64,000 bases of DNA from Bradyrhizobium sp. LMTR 3 (GCF_001693485.1 NZ_MAXC01000018.1:1-64000); one strand, 5' to 3'. Positions 47,704-57,184 are shown, counted from the stretch's first letter. Program-made: numbers and translations. Notes: a model not told the origin generated them from the sequence alone.

Positions 47704-47739
47704 GAATTGATGCACGAACGCCGCGATTAACGCTTGAGG

Positions 47740-47756
47740 TTGCAGGAATTCTGCAA
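47740..47756. promoter_or_regulatory. 17-base palindrome next to CmcJ copy 3
   Basis: TTGCAGGAATTCTGCAA, with arms TTGCAG and CTGCAA perfect around five bases. It lies 37 bases upstream of the truncated fragment, so the deletion that removed the N-terminal coding part brought the operator next to the C-terminal fragment. Confidence 0.55.
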
Positions 47757-47938
47757 AATAACTGGATCGCCAGCCTTTTAACGAAAGCATTGGAAAGATC
47801 TTGCAAAGTCGCAGCGCAGGTCGCCCACCACGACCGACCATCGCGGCGCACGCGGTCGGCTAGCGTATACCGCCGCGCCGAGATGCTTTGGCCGATTGCC
47901 TGGGTTGGTGCATGATTGCGATTTGACTTTCGAACCCG

Positions 47939-48997
47939 CTACACCGCTCCCGCCTTCTGCGCGTAGATCCAGGACGCTTTCGCAAGCGGCTCGGTGCGCT
48001 TGGCGGACTCAATTGCCTTGGCGCTGGCCGCTGTTCCGTCGCGGATGCGGGCGGCGATACCTTGCGTTATGCCCACGAGACGGAACATGTTGTAGGAAAA
48101 GTACCAATTGAGGTCAGGCAGTGCCGTGCCCGTGTAATCGCAATAGATATCAGCGGCCTCTTCCATGTTTGGAATGTTAAGCGCGGCCAAATCCGCACCC
48201 TGCAGGCCTGGCATGATCCACTGCATCAGCAAGTAGGTTAAATCGGCCATTGGGTCGCCAATTGTCGACAATTCCCAGTCGAGAACAGCGCACACCCGCG
48301 GCTCGACCGGGTGGAAGATCATGTTGTCCAGGCGATAGTCGCCATGGACAATCGAAACTCGCTTTTGCTCGGGTAAGGTCCTCGGCAGCCACTCGATCAG
48401 CTTCTCGACCTCGGGAATATATTGCGTCTCAGATGCGCGGTATTGCCTCGTCCAGCGGTCGACCTGGCGCGCAAAGTAATTGCCCGGCCTTCCGAAGTCG
48501 CCGAGCCCAATCTTTTCGGGATCGTACAGGTGCAGTTTCGCTAGGCTTTGGATCTTGCTGCGGAAGATCTTCGGCCGCACCTCGGCTGGCAAGCTTGGCA
48601 GCTTAGGATCCCAGAATACTCGCCCCTCTTCCATCGACATGACGTAGAAGGCGGCGCCGATAACATCTTCGTCGGTGCAGAGTGCATAGGCATGTGCGGT
48701 GGGAAAGCCCTGCTCGCGGAGTGCAGAGATGATCCGGAACTCGCGATCCACTGCATGCGCCGACGGCAGCAGCTTGCCGAATGGCTTGCGCCGCATCACG
48801 TAGGAGCGCGTGGGCGTATTAAGGCGATAGGTAGGGTTTGACTGGCCGCCCTTGAACTGCAGCACGGTCAATGGGCCCGCATAACCCTCGATGTGCTCCG
48901 CCATCCAGCGGGCGAGGCTCCTCTCGTCGACGCGGTGTCGCTCCTCCACCGGCCGAGTGCCTGAAAACTCTTCGTCTTTCTTGACACCGTCCGCCAC
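47939..48997 (-). CDS. Phosphotransferase-family protein (ACAD10/APH-like kinase)
   Basis: A 352-residue protein from GTG 48997, which has AAGGAG eight bases upstream; the frame is open to 49231, but the extra residues are arginine-rich and unlike the family. Kinase-fold motifs: LTVLQFKGGQSNPTYRL (nucleotide loop), YVMRRKPFGKLLPSAH (Lys), VSIVHGDYRLDNMIFHP (Brenner-type catalytic loop) and VLDWELSTIGDPMADL (metal Asp). Bacterial relatives accompany acyl-CoA dehydrogenases and may phosphorylate hydroxyacyl-CoAs. A broken CoA-transferase lies upstream on the same strand. Confidence 0.88.
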   Translation of the reverse strand: MADGVKKDEEFSGTRPVEERHRVDERSLARWMAEHIEGYAGPLTVLQFKGGQSNPTYRLNTPTRSYVMRRKPFGKLLPSAHAVDREFRIISALREQGFPTAHAYALCTDEDVIGAAFYVMSMEEGRVFWDPKLPSLPAEVRPKIFRSKIQSLAKLHLYDPEKIGLGDFGRPGNYFARQVDRWTRQYRASETQYIPEVEKLIEWLPRTLPEQKRVSIVHGDYRLDNMIFHPVEPRVCAVLDWELSTIGDPMADLTYLLMQWIMPGLQGADLAALNIPNMEEAADIYCDYTGTALPDLNWYFSYNMFRLVGITQGIAARIRDGTAASAKAIESAKRTEPLAKASWIYAQKAGAV

Positions 48998-49271
48998 CGT
49001 AATGCTCCTTCTTGTCGATGTCCTAATCTTCCAATCTCGCGCAGCGAAGTTCAGCACCGTGAGAGGACGGCGACATTGCTTATCGAGGACCGAAGCGGCC
49101 GCGAGCCGCGGTCGCCCTAGCCTCCGCCTGGCGGATAGGCACGGCAGGGCGCACCTATTAATCCTAGACAGCACGTTCTCGAGCGAGACCTTTCTTACTG
49201 TCCTCACCTGGCCCGCCGAGTGGGTCCGCAAATTGATTCGCTGGCAAGCAAAGAAGCCGCCATGATTCCTT

Positions 49272-50502
49272 TCAGATCACGCTCGCTTGCTTCAGCATCG
49301 TGATCTTTGCATCGTCATAGCCGAGCGCCCCGGAGAGGATCTCCCGGGTGTGCTCGCCTAGCAACGGCGGAGCGCGATACTCCGTGACGGGCGTCTCCTA
49401 GAAGGTGAGCGCATTGCGGATCAGCGACAGGTCGGGCTCGAAGGGGTGATTGGCCTTGACTCGCATGCCGCGCTCTTGGACGTGCGGGTCGTTGAAGACC
49501 TGCTCGAAATTGTTGATTGGGCCGGAGGGCACGCCGGCTTTCTCCAGCTTTTCCAGCCAGTAGGCCACCGGCCTTTTCAGGAACAGGCCGGCGAAGATTG
49601 CCATGATCTCCTTGCCGTGCACCACGCGGTCGTTTTTCTTGATGAAGCGCTTGTCGCTCGCGAGCTCGGGCTCGCCGAGCACCGCACAGATGCGCTGGAA
49701 CTGGCCGTCATTGCCGACCACCAGCATCAGCTCGCCGTCGGCGCAGCGGAACACGCCGGCGGGCATGCCGCCATTGCCCCAGGTGCCGCGGCGAGGCGGG
49801 GTGTGGCCGTTGACGAGGTAGATCTGCAGCCAATGCGACAGCGACGCGATCACCGTATCCAATAGGCAGACGTCGACATGCTGCCCCTCCCCGCCATTGG
49901 CCTTGCGGTGGTAGAGCGCGGCCAGAATGCCGATCGAAGAGTTCATGCCGGTCATGTAGTCGACAAATCGAGGGGCCGACCTTCATCGGACCCGCGCCGG
50001 GTTCACCATCGATATGCCCGGTGACGCTCATCAATCCGCCCATCGCCTGCAGGATCGCATCATAACCGGCGCGCGGCGCATAGGGGCCGGTCTGGCCGAA
50101 GCCGGTCACCGAGCAATAGATGATGCCGGAATTGATCGCCTTGATCGATTCGTAATCGAGCCGATAGCGCTTGAGGTCGCCGACCTTGTAATTCTCCATC
50201 ATCACATCGCAGCTCTTGGCGAGCTCGCGGACGATGTCCTGGCCTTCCGGCGTCGCGATGTTGACGGTGACGGACTTCTTGTTGCGGTTGGCGCAGAGAT
50301 AGAACGAGTTGTTGTTATTGTTCTTGCCCTCTGGATCCTTCAGGTAAGGCAGGCCGAAGGCGCGGGCGTCGTCGCCGCCGCCGGGGCGCTCGATCTTGAT
50401 CACCTCGGCGCCGAGATCGGCGAGCATCTGCGCCGACAGGGGCCCCGCAAGCACCCGCGTCAGGTCGAGAATCTTGATGCCCGAAAGTGGCAGGTCTGAC
50501 AT
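49272..50502 (-). pseudogene. CoA-transferase, family III (Frc/CaiB type), one frameshift and one nonsense codon
   Basis: Start MSDLPLSGIKILDLTRVLAG; then LADLGAEVIKIERPGGGDDA, NRNKKSVTVNIATPEG, DVMMENYKVGDLKRY and AGYDAILQAMGGL with the catalytic Asp. After MKVGP, one extra base (TCGATTTGTCGAC in place of TCGATCGTCGAC, about 49968) breaks the frame. The next frame continues VDYMTGMNSSIGILAALYHR through NHPFEPDLSLIRNALTF to a TAG at about 49396-49398 in place of Ser. The same frame then reads the normal end (LLGEHTREILSGALGYDDAK) to TGA at 49272. Two small lesions only, so inactivation is recent or a sequence error. Confidence 0.85.
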
Positions 50503-50605
50503 CCAGGTGTTCTCCGGAATGGGAATTTTCAGCGATCAAAGAAGGGCCACTCAAAAGGAGTGGCCCAAAGTCGGGGAAGGGAACGCCCGAAAGGGACCGC
50601 TTCGG

Positions 50606-51718
50606 TTAGGCTGCGGCCTGTTCGATCGGCGAGAACGGCAAGCCGAGGCTCTCCGCTACCGCCTTGTAGGTTAGCCGGCCCCGATAGACATTAAGGCCTG
50701 CGCGCAGATGCGGATTTTCGAGCACGGCCGAGAATCCCTTGTTAGCGAGAGCCAGGCCAAATGGGAGCGTGGCGTTGTTCAACGCCTGGCTCGAGGTCAG
50801 CGGGACAGCTCCCGGCATATTGGCCACGCAGTAATGGATGACGCCGTCCACCTCGTAAGTTGGATCAGCGTGCGTGGTCGCCCGCGAGGTCTCAAAGCAG
50901 CCTCCTTGGTCAATCGCCACGTCAACGATCACCGAGCCTCTGCGCATCGAGCTCAACATGCCACGGCTAACAAGTTTCGGCGCGCTCGCTCCGGGCACCA
51001 GCACGGCACCGATGACAACGTCGGCCGCAAATACCTCCTCCTCAACAGCATCGATTGTCGAGAACCTTGTACGAACGCGTCCTCCGAACAGTTCGTCGAG
51101 CTCGCGAAGACGAGGTAGAGAGCGGTCAATGATAGTGACCTCGGCGCCTAACCCGGCCGCCATCCGCGCCGCGTGCGTGCCAACAACGCCGCCTCCGATA
51201 ACCACGATACGGGCAGGCCGAACACCAGGCACGCCACCGATCAGCAACCCGCGCCCTCCTGTATATCTCTTGAGGGCAGTACCGGCAGCCTCGATCGCAA
51301 GCCTGCCCGCCACCTCGCTCATCGGCGCAAGCAGCGGAAGGCCACCATGTGCATCAGTCACGGTCTCGTAAGCGATTGCCGTGCATCCAGACTTCAGCAG
51401 CCCCTTTGCCTGCTCCGGGTCCGGGGCCAGGTGTAGATAGGTGAAGAGGATCTGGTTTTCTCGCAGCTGCACCCACTCGGAAGGCTGGGGCTCCTTGACC
51501 TTCACGATCATTTCGCTGGATGCGAACACGTCGCGAGCGGAGTCCACAACCGTGGCGCCGGCTTTGCGGTAACTGTCGTCCGTTGCCCCAATACCGGCGC
51601 CCGCATTCGTTTCGACTACCACGCTGTGGCTAGCAGCCACGTATTCCCGGACGGCTCCAGGTGTAAGACCCACGCGATATTCGTGCGTCTTGATTTCCTT
51701 CGGAACACCGACCTTCAT
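50606..51718 (-). CDS. ald: Alanine dehydrogenase
   Basis: A 370-residue NAD enzyme interconverting L-alanine and pyruvate plus ammonia. The start is ATG 51718 with AAGGAG eight bases upstream; a TTG two codons earlier is less likely. Motifs: MKVGVPKEIKTHEYRVGLTP at the N-terminus, IVKVKEPQ (catalytic Lys), TYLHLAPD (His), VIGGGVVGTHAARMAAGLGA (NAD fold), VIVDVAIDQGGCFETSR (Asp) and VANMPGAVPLTSSQALNNAT. Full length. No regulator next to it. Supports use of amino acids as carbon and nitrogen source. Confidence 0.95.
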   Translation of the reverse strand: MKVGVPKEIKTHEYRVGLTPGAVREYVAASHSVVVETNAGAGIGATDDSYRKAGATVVDSARDVFASSEMIVKVKEPQPSEWVQLRENQILFTYLHLAPDPEQAKGLLKSGCTAIAYETVTDAHGGLPLLAPMSEVAGRLAIEAAGTALKRYTGGRGLLIGGVPGVRPARIVVIGGGVVGTHAARMAAGLGAEVTIIDRSLPRLRELDELFGGRVRTRFSTIDAVEEEVFAADVVIGAVLVPGASAPKLVSRGMLSSMRRGSVIVDVAIDQGGCFETSRATTHADPTYEVDGVIHYCVANMPGAVPLTSSQALNNATLPFGLALANKGFSAVLENPHLRAGLNVYRGRLTYKAVAESLGLPFSPIEQAAA

Positions 51719-52076
51719 TTGCAAATCTCCTTGCTTCGATGATCTTTTCTAATCCGAAGAGCAGCGCAAGCCTGCAAAACAGAACGCCGAATCACACATA
51801 AATCCGGCGAACTTTTCAGCATCACGCAGAAATCCGTCTTAATCAGCGCCCGGCATGGCACCTGGTCTTCTAATAGCCCTTATGGACCAGTTTAGGCCGA
51901 GACGACACGCGACAGCGTCTCGTCCATCGGCATGTGGATCGAGGCATAGCGGGTGATGCCGGCCATGGTGCCGAGCGCCTGTTTTACGGCCTGCCGCGCG
52001 GACGGCACTATCCTGCATTGTAGCGCCAGGTCGGGCTTAGTGGACGAGCCATTGCCAAATTTGGTGACGGCGGGGC
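51719..52076. other. Upstream region of ald
   Basis: About 360 bases. AT-rich between 51740 and 51850, consistent with a promoter. A half-site-like CACGCAGAAATCC at 51833-51845 resembles half of the palindromes near the CmcJ copies. A minus-strand frame near 51895-52010 (ALGTMAGITRYASIHMPMDE) looks protein-like but I cannot place it. Confidence 0.35.
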
Positions 52077-52211
52077 TGGCCAGGCGGCGGCGATTTTGAG
52101 CTGATGGTCGATCGGCTTTGAGATGACCTCAATACCGTGGGCGAATGTCAGAACGAGAACGAGTTTTGGCAACTGGTTATGACCTTCGATACGGTGCCAG
52201 CTGTTCTGCAC
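52077..52211 (-). pseudogene. Transposase C-terminal remnant (probably IS256/mutator type)
   Basis: Reads NSWHRIEGHNQLPKLVLVLT, FAHGIEVI and an AAA-ending tail. The pattern W.R..G...LP.....G..F.DG(I/V).V near a short end resembles the last 30-40 residues of some rhizobial mutator-type transposases. Too short for a firm family call. Confidence 0.4.
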
Positions 52212-52269
52212 GGCTCGACCAGTTTGAAGACCATCGCGAGCGCGATCTTGTTCGAAAGGCAGCCTTTCG

Positions 52270-52410
52270 ATGGGATGGTCAGAAGCTGTGCGAGAGCATG
52301 ACGTAAAGGTCCCCGCCGCCCTTGCCCCTGCTCGACCCGGATCACCATCCCCTCGCTGTCGATATCCGCGACCTTAAGGAAAACCACCTCCGACACGCGT
52401 CGACGTCGTG
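52270..52410 (-). pseudogene. Tyrosine recombinase fragment
   Basis: RRVSEVVFLKVADIDSEGMV, then IRVEQGQGRRGPL, matches the Arg I region of the IS91-linked recombinases elsewhere in the window (RVSEVVRLKVSSIDSKRM). Only about 45 residues remain. Confidence 0.6.
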
Positions 52411-52479
52411 CTGGCGGATCCATCGAAGACGTTCGCGAGGGAAGAGGTTCGAGCGCGCCGTGAAGCGGGCGTGTAGGCG

Positions 52480-53170
52480 GGCATCGGCAGCGACAGCTCG
52501 ATGGATATCACCAAGCTCGTCGCCCTGCGTGTGCCAAGCGGCGAGCCATTGTCCTCCTTGTATAGCGTCGGATTGGCGAAGGGAACACGCCTGCCGCTGA
52601 TTCTAGCACCCACGACCGTGGGTACCGACTCGGAGGTGACGCCTATATCGGTCGTCACCACCAGCGGGGGCCAGAAGAAGAACGCCGTGCCATCGCCGTT
52701 GCTGCTGCCGGACCTCGCACCGCTCGATGCCGAACTGATGCTAGGCCTGCTGTGACCGCTGCGACCGGCGTCGACGCGATGGTGCATGCGATTGAGGCCT
52801 TCACGACCAAGCGGTTGGAGAATCTGATGTCACATTGCCGGGCCTGCGTCTGCTCAGTTGTTCGCTGCACACCGCCTGCCCTAGCGGCAGCGATCTTGCC
52901 GCCCGCGAGAATATGCTGCTCGGCGCCTGCCTGGCAGGGATGGCGTTTGCAAATGCCCCTGCTGTCGCTGCGGTGCACGCGCTCGCATACCCGATCGTTG
53001 CGCGTTCCACGTGCCACACGGACTCTCGAACGCGTTGGTGCTTGGGCCAGTGATGCGGTTCAACCTGCCGCTGCCGCGCCGTATTACTCCGCACTGTGCG
53101 ACGTCGTGCTGCCCGGCATGGCAGGCGCCAAACACGTTGGCCGCAACATCAAGCCGAGACTGCACGCACG
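52480..53170 (+). pseudogene. Iron-containing alcohol dehydrogenase, truncated and frameshifted
   Basis: Starts inside the protein: DITKLVALRVPSGEPLSSLY, then LPLILAPTTVGTDSEVTPIS (the Fe-ADH PTTAGTGSE signature, here TVGTDSE), then LLLPDLAPLDAELMLGL. After a frame change at about 52752: ATGVDAMVHAIEAFTTKRLE (metal-ligand Asp/His). Later pieces FANAPAVAAVHALAYPI and PHGLSNALVLGPVMRFNLP contain the remaining His ligands in shifted frames. The N-terminal NAD domain is missing. Confidence 0.8.
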
Positions 53171-53899
53171 CACGAGCAGGCGCTTGGACATCGGCACCCA
53201 GGCGTCCCAGATTTTATCAAAGTTGTCGATGTGGCGTGCATCACTGAGCCACACCATGGCGGTAAGCAGGCGCGTTCTATCTATCCCAGGAAAAGCAATT
53301 AGCTTGTCTCATTTTTGGCGAGGGTCTCGCCCGTTTTTCTGGTCAAGCGGCGCATACTCGTGTCGGACACTTGGCCAGCCAGATAAACTACTCAATTTGC
53401 AATAGCTACTTTGCTCAATCGGCTACCAGTTTGTAGGCGCAGAATTTCATTTGGCATGCTGGCTTTCCATCGTCGCGTGCCAGCTGAAGCTCATACTGAG
53501 ATCAGAACTCTAGTTTTTATAATTATCAAGCGGCAGGGCCGCCGATTGACACAGCTGCAGGGAACTTTGGTATAGCCCATCACACGAGACTCGCCGCTTC
53601 ATCGATTGCAGGCATATGGGCCCCCGCGCCAGCATCCCGCCGGTCCAGAGCGTTGTTTCACCCGGAGGCGATCCGATCGCCACTACCTTTTGCACAGTAG
53701 CGGGCTGCAGCCGCAGCCTTCCGGGCTAGGCATATTGCCACGCATGCCCGGTGAATAGGCCTTCCGCCACCAAAAGCCCCAGCTACTGCTCGGAAGCTTT
53801 CGGAAAGCTTGTGGCAATTCACATGAACCGCGTTGCATGCTCGGGTATGCAAGTAGTGGCGGCAAGGACGCGTCGAGACACGTGGGTTCTCAGGCGGGG
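53171..53899. other. Gap with unrecognised short frames
   Basis: About 730 bases. Minus-strand frames at 53510-53695 and 53683-53865 have protein-like stretches (VVAIGSPPGETTLWTGGMLA) but no start site or family I know. Nothing else supported. Confidence 0.35.
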
Positions 53900-54631
53900 T
53901 CACCAAGGAATTGCTTCCCCCCAGAAGCGCTGGAAGGTGCCGCTGGTGGCGGGTGTGAGCTCGGCGATGCATTGCTTCAGACCGCGCGCACTCTCGTCGG
54001 CGGAAATCGATTGTGAGGAATTGCGGGCAAGTTCACCGGGCATATCGGTCCGCACGAAACCTGGATCCAAAATGCCTACCAGAACCCCGTCCTCCGCCCA
54101 GTCGCGAGCGAGCCCTCGCATGCTGTTATTGAGCGCCGCCTTCGAAGCGCGGTATGCATATCTGTCGAGGCTGCTCGGGTAGCCGGCACCATAGTCCTTG
54201 GTAGTGGACCCATAAACACTACTGATCGTCACGACCTTTTTCTCATAACCACGCTTCACATTATCCCGCAAAGCTTGGGCAATGAGTATCGGGCCGAGAG
54301 CGTTGACGCGCATCGTCTTGATCCAATTCTCGGCGTCTATGCTGTTGGCCGACTGCGGCTTCGGGGTGCCGTTGATCCCGGCATTGTTAATGAGGATATC
54401 GATCGGTTGATCGCCGAGCTCCCGCTTCATGGATGCGATCGAGGCCTCGTCTGATACTTCGAGCCGAATAATCCGAATGCGATTGCCGTGCGCCACGACC
54501 AGGGCATTTAGCGCTTCTGCTGATGCCGGTTCACGGCAGCAGGCAATCACCTCCACCCCTTCGGTCGCGTATTGCTGCGCGAGCGCAAGGCCGATGCCAC
54601 GGTTCGCACCCGTGATCAGAACTGTGGTCAT
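53900..54631 (-). CDS. SDR-family oxidoreductase
   Basis: A 243-residue short-chain dehydrogenase/reductase. Cofactor motif TGANRGIG is at 7-14, NNAG at 82-85, catalytic Ser in TISSVYG (137-138), Tyr160 and Lys164 in YRASK. The segment after the active site, PGFVRTDM, is typical of classical SDRs, and the C-W-factor/sniffer-like subgroup shows VVTISSVYGS. It stands alone between remnants. Substrate unknown. Confidence 0.9.
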   Translation of the reverse strand: MTTVLITGANRGIGLALAQQYATEGVEVIACCREPASAEALNALVVAHGNRIRIIRLEVSDEASIASMKRELGDQPIDILINNAGINGTPKPQSANSIDAENWIKTMRVNALGPILIAQALRDNVKRGYEKKVVTISSVYGSTTKDYGAGYPSSLDRYAYRASKAALNNSMRGLARDWAEDGVLVGILDPGFVRTDMPGELARNSSQSISADESARGLKQCIAELTPATSGTFQRFWGEAIPW

Positions 54632-55146
54632 TTGAGAAACACCTATTCGCTTTGCCCAGCTAAGCAGTTGCGTGTAGCATCTACAAAGCCCTTATTTGAG
54701 ATTTGTTAATGCAATTTCGGTCGCTCAGCCTATGTAACCAAATCCTAAAGCAAGATTAGCGCCTAATTTGCGCGAAGAAACAGTATGAGGCGCCGAAATT
54801 CTGCAATGAGGCGCGCATCGTGATGACGAGCAGAATCTGCGGCGATATCTCGCGCGGATGCGCGCAGCGATGACCGCACCAGCGTGTTCCGTCTACCCAT
54901 CTGATACACACTGCAGCTGGTCAGCGAATAATAGAGGTTCCGAAGCGCGGGCGGTTGGGTTGTTTCGAGTACTGCGCGATTCGACGAATCGTGAGCCACC
55001 TTCGGGTTTTCGCAACTCCCTGACCTCACGATCGTCCGCCATGTCAGTCGCGGCTCATCAAAAGCTGATCGGCATCAAGGCAACCGCTGCCATAGGCGTC
55101 AATGTTTCGAAAAGCGGGATGAAGCTACGTTGAATATTTTGGATTG
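54632..55146. other. Upstream region of the SDR gene
   Basis: About 515 bases without a gene. At 54790-54806 GCGCCGAAATTCTGCAA shares its right two thirds with the palindromes near the CmcJ genes; it lies about 160 bases before the SDR start. The AT-rich part 54690-54770 probably holds the promoter. Confidence 0.4.
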
Positions 55147-55181
55147 ATCGGGATAGGGGGACGTCTCGCGACGCCACCCCT

Positions 55182-55221
55182 CCCACACCACCGGGCATAC
55201 GGGTCCGTACCACGGCGGTTC
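55182..55221 (-). ncRNA. Group II intron domain V (intron 3)
   Basis: The minus strand reads GAACCGCCGTGGTACGGACC then CGTATGCCCGGTGGTGTGGG, forming the domain V hairpin with the flanking linker. It lies 8 bases after the RT stop and is followed by a domain VI-like stem. Confidence 0.65.
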
Positions 55222-55228
55222 GATCGAG

Positions 55229-56602
55229 TTAAACCGGCACAGGCATGAAGATTCGGGGGAGACCAAGAGAGTCGAATACCTGATTTCGTAGGGCGTGTTG
55301 AACCGCCGGGTGTCCGGACATGCGCCAGAGTCCCGTCGGCGAACCGGCAGCGACCGATGCGGCGAACTTCGCGATGCCGAGGCGGCGAAGCTCCGTGAAT
55401 CGGTTATGCCCGTTCCGCCATTGCCGCCAGAGATACAGACGCAGTCTCCGACGGATCCAGGCTTCCAGGTTTGTGAGCACGCGCGGGGTCTGGCAGAATC
55501 CGAAGTACCCGCGCCATCCGATGAGGTATGGCGTGAGGTCTGCGATCATCTGCTGTAAACTGATCCCTCGCGTCCGGCATGTGATTTCCCGGATTCGGTC
55601 TTTGAATTTGTCGAGGGCTTTCGGCGCAATGCGCCGCTCGCTCCCGTCATTCGCAATGCTGAATCCGAGAAATTTACGTTCCTCGGGTCGCGCCACCGCG
55701 CTTTTGGCCTCGTTGACTTTCAAGCGGAGCTTGTTGGTCAGGAACCGGCTGATCGAGGCCCTCACCCTTTCGCCGGCGCGGTGGCTGCGAACATAGATGT
55801 TGCAGTCATCCGCGTAACGGCAGAACCGGTGACCACGTCGGGCCAATTCCGTGTCGAGATCGTCGAGCACGATATTACTGAGGAAGGGCGAGAGCGGACC
55901 GCCTTGCGGGGTCCCTTCGTCCACCGGTCGGACCAAACCATCTTCCAATACCCCGGCATTCAGGAATGCCCGGATAAGCTTGAGCACGCGTTTATGTGCG
56001 GCGACGCGCGACATCAGGATGTCGTGGTTAACTCGGTCGAAAAATCTTTCCAAATCGAGATCAACCACTACGTTGTAGCCATCGGCGACGTAACGCTGCG
56101 CCTGGGCTATAGCCTGGTGGGCGGACCGCCCCGGCCGAAATCCGAAACTGTACTCCGAAAACGTCGGATCCCATCGCTCTTGGAGAACTTGCAGCACGGC
56201 TTGTTGAATCAGGCGGTCGACGACACAGGGGACGCCGAGTTTCCTGACCCCGCCATCCGGCTTCGGGATTTCTACCCGCTTAACCGGTTGCGGCCGATAG
56301 TTTCCGTCGAGCAGTTGAGACCGAATGTTTGGCCAGTGCTGACACAGGAAGGTCTTCGCGTCGTCGATGGTCATCCCATCAACGCCAGGGCTTCCTTTGT
56401 TCCTTTTTACACGCTTCCACGCTTTTTCGAGGTTCTCTCGGTCGCACACCTCCTCCATCAGTTGTTCTGTGAAAGCCGAGCTTTCGGTGACTGATTTCGC
56501 CATGAATGGTTCGGTCTCCTCGTCACCGCGCGCCGGGGCTTCACCCCGGTCCGTCGGCTCCAAGGCCAGCACTTGCTGGTTGTTCTGCCGCTTTCTATTC
56601 AC
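55229..56602 (-). CDS. ltrA: Group II intron reverse transcriptase/maturase
   Basis: An intact 457-residue intron-encoded protein. RT blocks: NYRPQPVKRVEIPKPDGGVR, EYSFGFRPGRSAHQAI, VVVDLDLERFFDRVNHDILM, EGTPQGGPLSPFLSNIVLDD and RFCRYADDCNIYVRSHRAG (YADD catalytic site). The maturase X domain follows (ITCRTRGISLQQMIADLTPY, YLIGWRGYFGFCQTP). No C-terminal HNH motif, so target-primed integration would use a host primer. GTG at 56602 gives the full frame; ATG at 56503 (MAKSVTESSAFTEQL) is an equally good start. Confidence 0.92.
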   Translation of the reverse strand: MNRKRQNNQQVLALEPTDRGEAPARGDEETEPFMAKSVTESSAFTEQLMEEVCDRENLEKAWKRVKRNKGSPGVDGMTIDDAKTFLCQHWPNIRSQLLDGNYRPQPVKRVEIPKPDGGVRKLGVPCVVDRLIQQAVLQVLQERWDPTFSEYSFGFRPGRSAHQAIAQAQRYVADGYNVVVDLDLERFFDRVNHDILMSRVAAHKRVLKLIRAFLNAGVLEDGLVRPVDEGTPQGGPLSPFLSNIVLDDLDTELARRGHRFCRYADDCNIYVRSHRAGERVRASISRFLTNKLRLKVNEAKSAVARPEERKFLGFSIANDGSERRIAPKALDKFKDRIREITCRTRGISLQQMIADLTPYLIGWRGYFGFCQTPRVLTNLEAWIRRRLRLYLWRQWRNGHNRFTELRRLGIAKFAASVAAGSPTGLWRMSGHPAVQHALRNQVFDSLGLPRIFMPVPV

Positions 56603-57184
56603 GAGGTACCAGTCCTACTTGCTTCTCTCAATCGTTCGGGCCTTCGGCCATCGTTTCCGGCTTCGCCTATCTGTTTCTCCACCTTTCGGCCCTGGAGTGC
56701 CTCAATAGCTTTGCCGACAGCCTGACCTAATACGCCCTCTGCTGACTTCTGCCCGGCGGTCAGACGGCCTCGCGGTCGTCTCAGTCGCCCGAGGGCGACA
56801 CCGGGCAGACCTCCCGGGGTAAGCTCAATCGCCTTCGGTGCACAACCGCCGGATCTACGCTTCGCATCCTTGATGGATCTGGACTTCGCGATGTGTCGCC
56901 CGCTCGTCCGACGCTTGCGCCTCATATCCGGTTTTTGTTCATCAGCTCGCACCTTTGATCCACGCTTCCTTCAGACCCCGCCTCGCGACGGCAGCCCTTG
57001 CGTTTCACTAACCCTTCACCTCCATCAGGTTGGGTGGAAGACTTTCACTTCCGAGCTATTGAGCATGCCCGGCACACAACGAAGCCGCTGACGCGGCAAT
57101 TGAGGACGAGTCGCAAAACTGAGAGGGTCGCGGTTTTTCGGGGTGCGAACCCTTCAGACAGGACGTTTACCATCGCCGGAGATC

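Larger units (their letters stand above)
55147..57077 (-). mobile_element. Group II intron 3, apparently complete
   Basis: About 1.93 kb on the minus strand. The 5' end reads GTGTGCCGGGCATGC at 57077, followed by GGAAGTGAAAGTCTTCCACC, a conserved domain I segment. The intact RT/maturase gene follows, then domain V (55182-55221) and a domain VI hairpin (about 55150-55181), ending CCCGAT at 55147. It is the only one of the three introns here with all parts. The flanking sequence is unassigned, so the original target gene is unknown. Confidence 0.75.

Noticed and set aside
48998..49231. 78-residue N-terminal extension of the phosphotransferase
   Set aside because: Arginine-rich, unlike the family; a GTG with AAGGAG at the right distance gives the normal start.
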